Of a stretch of DNA of 64,000 bases, positions 50,859 to 59,703 are shown in pieces. Source of the stretch: Haloarchaeobius sp. HME9146 (lineage in GTDB: Archaea > Halobacteriota > Halobacteria > Halobacteriales > Natrialbaceae); NCBI RefSeq assembly GCF_025399835.1, contig NZ_JAODVR010000001.1, positions 992,001-1,056,000 on the forward strand. Direction: 5' to 3'. Positions within the stretch are counted from its first letter, which is position 1. The number at the start of each line of letters is the position of its first letter. The translations under genes were made by a program, and so were the position numbers. Under the pieces are notes generated by a model. That model searched no databases and was not told the DNA's origin. It was given only the letters and a program-made list of their open reading frames with translations.

Positions 50859-52916
50859 CTACTGGTCCGCGACGGCCCGACGCGGCTCCAGGATGTCGTA
50901 CTCGTCCATGAGTGCGACCGTCGCCAGCCGGAGCGCGTGCGGCCAGCCCAGCGGGGTCGCGCTGTCGGGCGTCCCATCGTCGAACACCTGCTCGGGGAGG
51001 TAGCCGGTGTCCATGCACAGCGGGCCGCCGGGGAGGACGAGGTCGAGGAGGTCGCGGGCAAGCGCGGCGAACTGGTCGGCGCGGTCGTCGTCGTGGTCCG
51101 CCAGCAGCGCCGCGAGACTGGCGGCGGCGTGTGCGCCCCACGCGGTCGAGACGGACCAGATCTTCTCGTCGTGTTGGTCGCGCTTTCGCCAGCCGTCGCC
51201 CTCGTACCGGATGAGTCCCTTCACGCCCTCGCTCGGCTCGCGCCAGAGGGCCTCGGTGATGGTCTCGACGTGGGAGACGAGGCGGTCGAGGCGCTCGTCG
51301 TCGACCGGTTCGAGCCGGTCGTAGGTGCGGTGTGCGGCGACGACTGCCAGCGTCGCGGAGTCACAGCGTCCGTCGAGGACGGCACCCTCCTCGTCGTCGG
51401 TGTACTCGCGGAGCGCGTAGATGCCCTTCTCCGGGACCCACAGGTCGTCCATGGCCTCGTACACCTCGTGGGCGCGGGCTGTCGCGTGGTCGGCGACCTC
51501 GTCACCGGCGGTCTCCGTGGTCGCCAGCGTCGCGTAGGCTTCGAGGAACGTCGCGGCGGTGTGGGTGAACCGGCCGGTCATGTCCTCCCAGGCGTTCTGG
51601 CAGATCTCCGGGCGACCGTCGTCTTCGAGGGTCTCGTCGAGGCTCTCGAGGGCGGTCTCGAGCGTCTCGGTCACGTCGGGTGCGTTCCCGTCGTCCGCGG
51701 TCGCGTCGGCGTACGCGCCGAGGAACGCGATGACGCTCCCGGTCTGGTCGGCCTGGTAATCCACGTCGTCGCCGGCTTCGAGGCGGCCGTTCGCCCACCC
51801 GGGGGCGAGGCTGCCGTCGTGCGGCCAGACGCGGTGGGGCCACGAGCCGTCGTCGCGCTGGGTGTCGCGGTAGGCTGCCGCGCTCCGGTCGTGCCAGGCG
51901 TCGAGGTCGAGGTCGTACTCCTGGGCGGACTCCAGCAGGAACAGGGAGATCTCGGCGTCGTCGCGGAACCAGGTGTAACCGTAGCCACCGGAGTAGGCGT
52001 AGAACGGGTCGAAGTCGGGGCCGGCGATGCGCAGGCCGGTCCGGCCCGAGAGGAGGGAGAGGACACGGATGTCGGCGGCCATCGCCTCCGCGTAGGGGTG
52101 GTCCCCAGGGACGGACACGTCGACCTGTTCGGCGGCGGCGTCCTCGAGCGCCGCGGCAGAGGTATAGCTCGATGCGAGGTCGTCGAGCTGGTCGAGAGCG
52201 TCACCGCGGCCGACCTCGTCGCTGTCGGTCAGCAGCGTGGTCACCGTCGCGGCTCCGTCTTCGACCGGGAGGAAGGCGACGAGGTTGCCGCTCAGACGGG
52301 CTTCCTCGTAGCGACCGTTGCTGATGGGCCGGGGGAGGTCGACGGGCTCGTCGTCGAGTATCTCGCCGTACTTCGCGGCGACCTGCCCCTGTATCTCGGA
52401 GAAGCCGGTCGTGCTCCCGACGAAGTCGTGTTCGTCGGTGTGGAACACCTCGATGGCGTCGTCGTGGTGGAGCTGGCCGATGCGGGTGTCCTGGGAGTCG
52501 GGGGCGAAGCCGACGAAGGCGACGACCTCGACGGACGCCGGTTCGAGGTTATCGCAGTCGAAGTGGGTGACGTGTGCGTCCCCCAGCGTCAGGTCGAACT
52601 GCGTGACGGTTCCGAGGTGGGTGTCGTGTTCGGTGACGACCAGGCCGGTGTCGTCGGAGTACTCCTGCGAGGCGGTCTGGCAGTGGTCGAACCACACGAT
52701 GTCGCCGTCGACGCGGAGCCCGAACCGCGAGCGCTCCAGTCCGTTGAGACCGGTGAGAGGATAGCCGTAGTCAGAGAGAGACCCGTCAGGATCGACGTGG
52801 ACGAGGCGACCGTCGCGCCCCGAGAAGTGGCCGGTCGTCGACCGGCACTCGCCCGGGAACGCCGTCGCATCGTGCCTGTGATGTTTGTAGTCGTTGAGTG
52901 CGTCCCGTAATTGCAT
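50859..52916 (-). CDS. Cytoplasmic GH15 glucoside hydrolase
   Basis: This 685-residue protein starts MQLRDALNDYKHHRHDATAF at 52916, without a signal peptide. The N-terminal beta domain is followed by a GH15 barrel with YGYTWFRDDAEISLFLLESA and ENAW-type segments (QNAWEDMTGRFTHTAATFLE), and GWPHALRLATVALMDEYD at the end. It would hydrolyse imported maltodextrins or trehalose-type sugars in the cytosol. A TATA-like TTATTATGC is 25-33 bp upstream. Its partner outside the cell is the GH15 at 46872. Confidence 0.9.
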   Translation of the reverse strand: MQLRDALNDYKHHRHDATAFPGECRSTTGHFSGRDGRLVHVDPDGSLSDYGYPLTGLNGLERSRFGLRVDGDIVWFDHCQTASQEYSDDTGLVVTEHDTHLGTVTQFDLTLGDAHVTHFDCDNLEPASVEVVAFVGFAPDSQDTRIGQLHHDDAIEVFHTDEHDFVGSTTGFSEIQGQVAAKYGEILDDEPVDLPRPISNGRYEEARLSGNLVAFLPVEDGAATVTTLLTDSDEVGRGDALDQLDDLASSYTSAAALEDAAAEQVDVSVPGDHPYAEAMAADIRVLSLLSGRTGLRIAGPDFDPFYAYSGGYGYTWFRDDAEISLFLLESAQEYDLDLDAWHDRSAAAYRDTQRDDGSWPHRVWPHDGSLAPGWANGRLEAGDDVDYQADQTGSVIAFLGAYADATADDGNAPDVTETLETALESLDETLEDDGRPEICQNAWEDMTGRFTHTAATFLEAYATLATTETAGDEVADHATARAHEVYEAMDDLWVPEKGIYALREYTDDEEGAVLDGRCDSATLAVVAAHRTYDRLEPVDDERLDRLVSHVETITEALWREPSEGVKGLIRYEGDGWRKRDQHDEKIWSVSTAWGAHAAASLAALLADHDDDRADQFAALARDLLDLVLPGGPLCMDTGYLPEQVFDDGTPDSATPLGWPHALRLATVALMDEYDILEPRRAVADQ

Positions 52917-53210
52917 TACATGGGGCAAGGACCCCCCGCATAATAACAGTTGGTGTAATAGTCGTTCAAAATTTCACCGGTAGGCGAAGTAACACTTGCC
53001 GGAACCCGACACGCCGGCGGTGCATGAGCTATCAGGCACACTCGGGACAGCAGGCACTGTTCGTCGGGTGATTCAAATACCAGAACGGGGCCAGACCGGC
53101 TGTGCAGTAATCGATGCCGTCCGGCGGTCCAGGCGGGTGCGCAGCGTGCCCCGGACGACCCACAGTCGCAGGTGGAATAGACACTGCCTGCCAGACGCCG
53201 CCTGTTCGCC
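52917..53210. other. Intergenic region with the GH15 promoter
   Basis: This spacer of about 290 bp lies between the GH15 gene and the NUDIX fusion gene. It contains the TATA-like box near 52941 (minus strand) for the GH15 enzyme. No convincing small gene is seen; frames across it lack codon bias. Confidence 0.5.
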
Positions 53211-54524
53211 CTACGAATCCCGGCCGGTCGGACGCTGCACCGCGTCGGAGTCGTCGTCGCTCTCCTCCCCGTCCCACGTCTCCAGCGACGCGAGCTCCTC
53301 GGCGACCTCGCGTACGTCCCGGCTGTCCAGGTCCCCCCGCTCGGTGACGATGGTATCGACGAGATGCGGCGGCGTCTCGTCGAACACCGGATTCGAGACC
53401 GAGAGCGGTGCGTCGCCATCGTAGACCGCCGACCGCCGTCCCGTCTCCAGATTGACCGTCTCCTCAGTGCTCACCTTGTCCGTCGAGCAGACGACGTAGA
53501 GCGGGATCTCCTCGTGTGCGGCCGCGAGTGCTGCGGCCCGCGTCCCGGTCTTGTTCACGACCGTCCCGTCGGGCAGCACCGTGTCGGCCCCGACTAGCAC
53601 CGCGTCCACGTCCTCGGTTGCCATCGTGTGAGCGACCCCTGCGTCGGTCACGAGGGTGACCGGGTACTCGTCGACGAGCGCCTCGGCCACGGCGACGCCC
53701 TCGCCACCGGGGCGGGACTCGGCGACGAACAGCTCCATCGGGCTCCCGTCACGGAGTGCGCCGAGGACCGTCCCCGACCGCGAGAGCGTCAGGACCGTCC
53801 GGTCGCTGATGAGTGCGCCCGCCCGGACCGCCGCGTCGGTATCGGCCGTCACGGCGCGGTGGATGCCGTCGATGGCGTGCTGTTCCAGGCTCGCGGCCGA
53901 CTGGTCCGCGCTCGCCAGTGCCCGGTTCACCCGGTTCTTGAGCACGGCCATGCTCGGCCGAGCGCGGAGGAGCCGCTGGCCGAGATCGGTGAGTTCGTCC
54001 CACGCCTCGTCGTCGTCGGCTCCCTCCTGGACGAGCAGACCGGCCCGGTCGCGGAGCACCTCCAGTGCGCGGAGCGACAGGTACGCCGCGCCGTGCTGGT
54101 CGTCTGCGGTGATGTCCCGGACTGTCGGCGCGACCCGCTGGTAGGCCGTCCAGAGCTCCGGCACCGCGTCGCGCCGGGGTATCTCGGTCGGTGACACCCA
54201 CTCGTACTCGTCGTGTTCGTCGCTCAGCGTCACGTCCTGGGTCTCGCAGTCGAACAGGTACGGGTGGACCACCCAGTCGCGGTCCAGGTCTTCGTCCGTG
54301 AACCGGACGGGCGTGCCGGTTCCGACCAGCTCGATTGCCGTCTCGTCCAGCCCGGTCTCCTCCGAAATCTCGACGAGGGCCTGCTCGTCCGGGGCGTCCT
54401 CGGCGAAGCCCGAGACACCGCCCCACTGCCCCGTGTACGTCCCGACCGCGTCGCTCCGTCGGAGTAGCAACACCGTGCCCTCGTTTCGCAGGAACGCAGT
54501 CACGACGTGGGTTCCGTCGCTCAT
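53211..54524 (-). CDS. NUDIX domain fused to eIF2B alpha/beta/delta-like domain
   Basis: This 437-residue protein starts MSDGTHVVTAFLRNEGTVLL at 54524. Residues 1-140 form a NUDIX domain (GVSGFAEDAPDEQALVEISE, then ETGL, with a slightly degenerate box). Residues 150-420 resemble the eIF2B alpha/beta/delta and ribose-1,5-bisphosphate isomerase fold: DRTVLTLSRSGTVLGALRD, FVAESRPGGEGVAVAEAL, AVLVGADTVLPDGTVVNKTG and YVVCSTDKVS. The likely partner is a sugar or nucleotide phosphate, as in ribose-1,5-bisphosphate isomerase. Substrate and role are not established. Confidence 0.85.
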   Translation of the reverse strand: MSDGTHVVTAFLRNEGTVLLLRRSDAVGTYTGQWGGVSGFAEDAPDEQALVEISEETGLDETAIELVGTGTPVRFTDEDLDRDWVVHPYLFDCETQDVTLSDEHDEYEWVSPTEIPRRDAVPELWTAYQRVAPTVRDITADDQHGAAYLSLRALEVLRDRAGLLVQEGADDDEAWDELTDLGQRLLRARPSMAVLKNRVNRALASADQSAASLEQHAIDGIHRAVTADTDAAVRAGALISDRTVLTLSRSGTVLGALRDGSPMELFVAESRPGGEGVAVAEALVDEYPVTLVTDAGVAHTMATEDVDAVLVGADTVLPDGTVVNKTGTRAAALAAAHEEIPLYVVCSTDKVSTEETVNLETGRRSAVYDGDAPLSVSNPVFDETPPHLVDTIVTERGDLDSRDVREVAEELASLETWDGEESDDDSDAVQRPTGRDS

Positions 54525-54607
54525 GGTCGACACGACGACTGCCCGGGTCCTGAACGTTCCCCTCCGGCGCGCGGAGGTTTTTGTCGACAGGGGTCACACC
54601 TTCTGGC

Positions 54608-55108
54608 ATGGTTCGACTGGCCATCATCAGCGACACACACGTCCCCTCTCGCGAAGCGCGCATCCCGGATTGGGTCCGGGAGACGTGCGAGCAAGCGGAC
54701 CACGTGGTCCACGCGGGCGACTTCGACTCCCCGGAAGCGTACGAGACGGTTCAGGAGTTCTCGCCCGAACTCACCGCAGTCGCCGGGAACGTGGACCCCC
54801 CATCGCTCGACCTGCCGGAGGTCGCCGTGCTCGAACTCGGCGGCGTCACCTTCGTCGTCACCCACGGGACCGGCCCGCTCGACGGCTACCGGAACCGGGT
54901 CGTCGGGACGGTCGAACGCAGTGCTGACGGTGACGCGGTCGGAATCTGTGGCCACACGCACGAGGTCATGGACGAGCCGGTCCGCGGGGTCCGACTCCTG
55001 AACCCCGGGAGTGCGACCGGTGCAGCCCCGGCTATCGAGGCGACCATGTACGTCGCCGAGGTCGAAGACGGCGAGCTGTCGGTCGAGTTGCGGGAGGGTC
55101 CCCGGTAG
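54608..55108 (+). CDS. YfcE/MJ0936-type metallophosphoesterase
   Basis: This 166-residue enzyme starts MVRLAIISDTHVPSREARIP at 54608. Metal-binding motifs are ISDTH, HAGDFDS, AGNVD, FVVTHGTG and ICGHTHEVM, in the order of the calcineurin-like superfamily. It should hydrolyse a phosphodiester or phosphomonoester in the cytosol; the substrate is unknown. The gene is divergent from the NUDIX fusion. Confidence 0.92.
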   Translation: MVRLAIISDTHVPSREARIPDWVRETCEQADHVVHAGDFDSPEAYETVQEFSPELTAVAGNVDPPSLDLPEVAVLELGGVTFVVTHGTGPLDGYRNRVVGTVERSADGDAVGICGHTHEVMDEPVRGVRLLNPGSATGAAPAIEATMYVAEVEDGELSVELREGPR

Positions 55109-55164
55109 GGGCACACGTTTCCAACATCGGCGGTCTTTTCTCCGGCGCTCCCACACCCCTGTGC

Positions 55165-55923
55165 ATGGAACTACTGCCCGTACCCGACATCCCGGAGATT
55201 CGGGAAGGGGACGACATCGCCGCCATCGTGTCCGAGCGGCTCGACCTTCAGCCGGACGACGTGGTTGTGGTCGCCTCGACCATCGTCTCGAAGGCGGAGG
55301 GGCGGTCCGCGGACCTCGCGGACTTCCCCGCCGGGCCGCGAGCCCGCGAGATCGCACAGAACCTCGAAGCCATCACGGGCGACGAGAAGGACCCGCGGTT
55401 CGCCCAGGCGGTCCTGGAGGAGTCGACGGAACTGCTGATGGAGGAGCCGTTCTTGCTGACCGAGACGCGCTTCGGCCACGTCGGCGTCAACGCCGGCATC
55501 GACCGGTCGAACATCCCGGGACACGACCTGCTCTTGCTCCCGGAGAACCCGACCGCGAGCGCCCAGCGCATCCACGAGGGGCTCGAACACGAGAACCCGG
55601 TCGTCGTCACGGACACGAGTGGCCGGCCGTTCCGCCACGGCCAGACCGCCGTCGCCATCGGCTGGGCAGGCATGCACGCCAGCCGAGACTGGCGCGGCGA
55701 ACACGACCGCGACGGTCGCGAACTCGGCGTGACGGTCCAGTGTGTCGTCGACGAACTCGCCGCGGCGGCGAACCTGGTGGCTGGCGAGGGTGCCGGTGGC
55801 ACGCCCGTGACGGTCGCCCGCGGCTGGGAGTTCGGCGACCACGAGGGCCACGACCTCGTGTTCCGCGACGTCGAGTCTGACTTCGTCCGCCAGGCGCTCC
55901 GGGGGTGGGAGTACGATGCGTAG
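55165..55923 (+). CDS. cofE: Coenzyme F420-0:L-glutamate ligase
   Basis: This 252-residue enzyme starts MELLPVPDIPEIREGDDIAA. The segments VVVVASTIVSKAEGRSADL, HVGVNAGIDRSNIPG, VVVTDTSGRPFRHGQTAVAI and ASRDWRGEHDRDGRELGVTV match CofE, which adds glutamate to F420-0 with GTP. It overlaps mer by eight bases, so the F420-utilising reductase is co-expressed. Confidence 0.95.
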   Translation: MELLPVPDIPEIREGDDIAAIVSERLDLQPDDVVVVASTIVSKAEGRSADLADFPAGPRAREIAQNLEAITGDEKDPRFAQAVLEESTELLMEEPFLLTETRFGHVGVNAGIDRSNIPGHDLLLLPENPTASAQRIHEGLEHENPVVVTDTSGRPFRHGQTAVAIGWAGMHASRDWRGEHDRDGRELGVTVQCVVDELAAAANLVAGEGAGGTPVTVARGWEFGDHEGHDLVFRDVESDFVRQALRGWEYDA

Positions 55924-56899
55924 GCTCGGCATCGAGCTCACGCCAGAACACCCGATGGACGAGCTGCTGGCGACCGCACAGGCCGCCGAGGACGCCGGCT
56001 TCGACACGCTGTTCGCTTCCTCGCATCACTTCAACCGCGACCCGTTCGTGGTCTGTGACCGCATCGCTCGCGAGACCGACCTCGACGTGGGGCCGGGGGT
56101 CGTCAACCCCTACGAGACGCATCCGGTCTCGCTCGCCTCGCGGATGGCGACGCTCGACGAGACTACTGACGGGAGTGCCGTCTTCGGTATCGGCGCGGGG
56201 GACAAGTCGGCCCTCTCGAACCTCGGCTACGAGCACGACCGGCCGCTCCGACGGGTGCTGGAGTCGTTCAAGGTCGCCCAGCGACTCTGGGACGGCGAGC
56301 GCGTGAACCACGACGGCACCTTCCAGGCGACCGCCGCCGAGTTGAACTTCGACGTCGGCCACATCCCGGTGTACGTCGGGGCGCAGGGACCCCACATGAT
56401 CCGGATGGCCGCGAAACACGCCGACGGCGTCCTGCTCAACGGCTCGCATCCGCGGGACTTCGAGTGGGCTGCCGAGCGCGTCGAGGAAGGATTAGCGGAG
56501 CGTCCCGACTCTCGCGGCGAGTTCGACTTCGCGGCGTTCGCCAGCGTCTCTATCGCGGAGGACGCACAGGCGGCCCGCGAGGCGGCGCGGCCGCCGGTCG
56601 CGTTCATCGCGGCCGGGGCTGCCCCGCCGGTGCTCGACCGGCACGGACTGGACCACGACGCGGTGGCAGCGGTGGGCGAGGCACTCGGTGAGGGTGAGTT
56701 CACGGAGGCGTTCGGGCGCGTCACGGAGCCGATGCTGGACGCGTTCTGTATCGCGGGCACGCCGGACCAGGTTGGTGAGAAGATCGCCGACGTACTCGAG
56801 TACGCCGATAGTTTCGTTGCGGGGACGCCGCTCGGGCCGGAGCCGACTACTGCGCCCCGCCTTCTGGCGGCGGCGATCGAGCGAAGCTCTGGACGATAG
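55916..56899 (+). CDS. mer: F420-dependent 5,10-methylenetetrahydromethanopterin reductase-like enzyme
   Basis: This 327-residue TIM-barrel flavin/F420 enzyme starts MRRLGIELTPEHPMDELLAT. It has GFDTLFASSHHFNRDPFVVC, GIGAGDKSALSNLGYEHDRP and PVYVGAQGPHMIRMAAKHAD, the pattern of luciferase-like F420 proteins and Mer. Haloarchaea lack methanogenesis; their Mer-like protein probably reduces methylene to methyl folate. It overlaps cofE at its 5' end and a convergent small gene at its 3' end by 53 bp. Confidence 0.9.
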   Translation: MRRLGIELTPEHPMDELLATAQAAEDAGFDTLFASSHHFNRDPFVVCDRIARETDLDVGPGVVNPYETHPVSLASRMATLDETTDGSAVFGIGAGDKSALSNLGYEHDRPLRRVLESFKVAQRLWDGERVNHDGTFQATAAELNFDVGHIPVYVGAQGPHMIRMAAKHADGVLLNGSHPRDFEWAAERVEEGLAERPDSRGEFDFAAFASVSIAEDAQAAREAARPPVAFIAAGAAPPVLDRHGLDHDAVAAVGEALGEGEFTEAFGRVTEPMLDAFCIAGTPDQVGEKIADVLEYADSFVAGTPLGPEPTTAPRLLAAAIERSSGR

Positions 56900-57098
56900 C
56901 GCTGCCGAGGCCACCGAGGGCGAGGACGCCGAAGCCACCGGCCGCGGCGGCGGTCAGCAGGCCACCGACGGCCAGCAGGACGAACGACAGCGGGTCGCCG
57001 TTCTGGGCGACCGCGGTGAACCCCTCGATTATCTGTTCGACGTTGTAGATCGGGTCGGTCGCACTCTGCAGGACGACCCCCGGGAGTCCGCTTACCAT
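56847..57098 (-). CDS. Small membrane protein antisense to the mer tail
   Basis: This 83-residue protein starts MVSGLPGVVLQSATDPIYNV at 57098. It has an amphipathic N-terminal half and one long hydrophobic segment (FVLLAVGGLLTAAAAGGFGV, LALGGL). The last 53 bp lie antisense to mer. I do not recognise the family, but the hydrophobic pattern supports a real gene. Confidence 0.65.
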   Translation of the reverse strand: MVSGLPGVVLQSATDPIYNVEQIIEGFTAVAQNGDPLSFVLLAVGGLLTAAAAGGFGVLALGGLGSAIVQSFARSPPPEGGAQ

Positions 57099-57170
57099 AC
57101 CTGAGCGTTCGAGCACTGGTACTTGATTCTGTCCGTTGGCATCAAGACGACCGAGGGCCAATGGGGCGCT

Positions 57171-57422
57171 ATGCCCCACGACAGGTCGCTGGACGAGTTC
57201 GGGTCGGACACGACGGACGAGGAGCGAAGCGAGGCCGACGACGCGGCGGCCGGGTCGACGACCGAGACCGACCAGGCACCACCGGTCTCGGATTCGTCGC
57301 CGGCCGTGACGACCTACAGCTGGGTTCCCGAAGGCGGTGAGTGCGCGAGCTGTGGCACCGCGACCCAGCGTCGCTGGCGTGACCAGGCCGGCTTCGTTTG
57401 TGTTGACTGTAAGGAGTGGTGA
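57171..57422 (+). CDS. Small zinc-ribbon protein (haloarchaeal DUF7573 type)
   Basis: This 83-residue protein starts MPHDRSLDEFGSDTTDEERS at 57171. A disordered acidic N-terminus is followed by a zinc ribbon: GECASCGTATQRRWRDQAGF and VCVDCKEW (CxxC...CxxC). It is likely a nucleic-acid or protein-binding adaptor. The family is a haloarchaeal one of unknown role. Confidence 0.75.
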   Translation: MPHDRSLDEFGSDTTDEERSEADDAAAGSTTETDQAPPVSDSSPAVTTYSWVPEGGECASCGTATQRRWRDQAGFVCVDCKEW

Positions 57423-57700
57423 ATCGAGCGGGCTATCGGCCGAGATGTAGAAAGGACGCAAGAAGCGGTCGACGCTGCCGGTATCTGGTGGGCGTGGGGT
57501 TGTCTCCCACAGCCAACGTTACAAGGGTGGGGCCGCTAGTGTCATCAAATCCCACTGCGGTGGGTGGTCGGATGGGCCAGGTTACCGGATGCGTACTACG
57601 TTACCACAGCGAACAAAAAACATATGCGGGTGACCAACGCACCGCACAACAACGGCCCTCCACCGTTCACTGTCGACCGGACTGGTCGGTTTATCCACCT
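57423..57700. other. Intergenic region before the MoxR operon
   Basis: This 278-bp gap has an A/T-rich patch (ACAAAAAACATATG, near 57613-57626) about 75-90 bp upstream of the MoxR start. No gene is seen. A longer frame into the MoxR gene exists but the start at 57701 matches the family. Confidence 0.5.
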
Positions 57701-58693
57701 ATGACGGATGCAAACACCCCAGACGCTGCGCCGCAGACGAGCCGCCCTGAAACCAATCTCGACGCACTTCCGATAGACGAGGCGGCACAGGTGAGCCGGG
57801 ACGTCATCGCGAACGTCGAGAACGTCATCGTCGGCCATCACGACGAGATCGAGCACGTCGTGACGACCGTGCTTGCACGTGGCCACGTGCTCCTCGAAGA
57901 CGTCCCCGGCGTCGGCAAGACGATGCTGGCGCGGGCGATTGCGGCATCTATCGACTGTTCGTTCAAGCGCGTCCAGTTCACACCGGACCTGCTCCCCTCC
58001 GATATCACCGGTGTGAACGTGTTCAACCAGAAGACCCGCGAGTTCGACTTCCAGGAAGGACCCGTGTTCGCCAACATGGTGCTGGGCGACGAGATCAACC
58101 GCGCCCCACCGAAGACGCAGTCCGCACTGCTGGAAGCCATGGAGGAGGAACAGGTCACCATCGACGGGACGACCCGCAAACTCCCCCAGCCGTTCACGGT
58201 CATCGCGACCCAGAACTCCGTCGAGCCGAACCGGACCTACGAACTCCCGCTCGCGGAGGTCGACCGCTTCATGAAGAAACTCCACCTGGGCTACCCGAAC
58301 CAGGAGGAGGAGTCCGAGATGCTCGCCCGCGTCGTCGGCCACCACCCCATCGAAAGCCTCGAACCCGTGACCGACATCGAGACCATCCGCCGGGCCCGTG
58401 AGACGGTCGCAGCCGTGACGGTCAAACAGGCCGTCCGCGACTATGGCACCCGGCTCTCCCAGTACACGCGTGAGCACGCCAAACTCGGCGTCTCACCCCG
58501 TGGGACCATCGCTCTCTTCCGGGCGGCACAGGCCCGTGCCGTCCTCGAGGGGCGTGACTACGTCATCCCCGAGGACGTGCAGGTCGAGGCACCGCGTGTG
58601 CTGAGTCACCGGATCCGGCTCGAAGCAAGTGGCCCCCGCGACCAGGGTGTCCAGGTCGTCGAGGAGGCCCTGGAGAACGTCCGAGTCGAATGA
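57701..58693 (+). CDS. MoxR family AAA+ ATPase
   Basis: This 330-residue ATPase starts MTDANTPDAAPQTSRPETNL at 57701. It has Walker A DVPGVGKTMLARA, Walker B VLGDEINRAPPKTQSALLEA, sensor VIATQNSVEPNRTYELPLAE and a C-terminal helical lid. MoxR ATPases act as chaperones, often with von Willebrand or DUF58 partners. It overlaps the DUF58 gene by four bases. Confidence 0.95.
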   Translation: MTDANTPDAAPQTSRPETNLDALPIDEAAQVSRDVIANVENVIVGHHDEIEHVVTTVLARGHVLLEDVPGVGKTMLARAIAASIDCSFKRVQFTPDLLPSDITGVNVFNQKTREFDFQEGPVFANMVLGDEINRAPPKTQSALLEAMEEEQVTIDGTTRKLPQPFTVIATQNSVEPNRTYELPLAEVDRFMKKLHLGYPNQEEESEMLARVVGHHPIESLEPVTDIETIRRARETVAAVTVKQAVRDYGTRLSQYTREHAKLGVSPRGTIALFRAAQARAVLEGRDYVIPEDVQVEAPRVLSHRIRLEASGPRDQGVQVVEEALENVRVE

Positions 58694-59703
58694 TACTCAC
58701 GAGACGTGGTATCGGGGCGGTCGTGCTCGTCGTCGTCACGAGCGCGATGGCGGTCCGGTTCGGGTCGCGCCAGCTCGGGGCTATCATCATCCCCGTGGTG
58801 GTCGCCCTGCTCGGGGCCGGCATCCAGCTCTACATGACCGGGCGACCCGAGGTCCGACGCAAGCTCCCCGACGAAGGCTACATCGGCGAGATGAAAGAGG
58901 TCGGGCTCGAGTTCGACCTCTCCTCGCCCGTCGGTGCCCGCGTGGTCGACGACATCCCCGCCGGCCTTCGCGCGGTCGGGAACGAGTTCGACACGACCAT
59001 CGGTAGCAACGAACTGACCTACGAGATAGAGTACCTCTTCCGTGGCCACCACGAGCTCGGCCCGCTCTCGGTGACGGTCCGGGACGTGCTCGGGCTCACC
59101 GAACGAACCTACACCTACAGCATGCACGACACCGTCCTCGTCTACCCGCGGGTCTACACCCTCACGGGGGCGACCCGCCACGACCTGAACCTCCTGCCCG
59201 AGGGGTCGCCAGAGCACAACCGCGAGGAGTTCGACAGCCTCCGCGAGTACGCTCGCGGTGACTCTCTCCGGGACGTTCACTGGAAATCGAGCGCCAAGCG
59301 CCCGGCGGACGACCTCGTCGTCAAGGAGTTCATCGCCGAGGACGACCTCGGTGACGTGAAGATCGCCGCCGAGGCGGCCGACGGCTGGGACGACGAGATG
59401 GCCGAAGCTGCGGCCAGCATCGCCCTGTACCTGCTCGACGCCGGTATCGCGGTCGGGCTGGCCGCCCCGAACGGTGACCTCTCCGTCGGTGCCGGGGCTG
59501 ACCAGCGCGAGGCGATACTGCACAACCTCGCGACCGTCGGTCCCGGACAGGTCCCCGAAAGTTACCGGGAGGAGGCGGATATCGTCATCGTCGCAAGCGA
59601 GATGACCGGCGTCAGCGTCGAGATGCAGAACGGGACGGTCCCGTTCGACTCGTTCGTCGGTAGCTCGACGGCTGCCGCCACCACCCAGGAGGCCACAGCA
59701 TGA
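58690..59703 (+). CDS. DUF58 domain membrane-anchored protein
   Basis: This 337-residue protein starts MILTRRGIGAVVLVVVTSAM with two N-terminal hydrophobic helices. It lacks the usual long extracellular loop. The DUF58 core motif GDSLRDVHWKSSAK near 198 identifies the family. A VWA-like fold would follow. It overlaps MoxR and the transglutaminase gene by four bases each, giving a tight three-gene operon. Confidence 0.93.
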   Translation: MILTRRGIGAVVLVVVTSAMAVRFGSRQLGAIIIPVVVALLGAGIQLYMTGRPEVRRKLPDEGYIGEMKEVGLEFDLSSPVGARVVDDIPAGLRAVGNEFDTTIGSNELTYEIEYLFRGHHELGPLSVTVRDVLGLTERTYTYSMHDTVLVYPRVYTLTGATRHDLNLLPEGSPEHNREEFDSLREYARGDSLRDVHWKSSAKRPADDLVVKEFIAEDDLGDVKIAAEAADGWDDEMAEAAASIALYLLDAGIAVGLAAPNGDLSVGAGADQREAILHNLATVGPGQVPESYREEADIVIVASEMTGVSVEMQNGTVPFDSFVGSSTAAATTQEATA

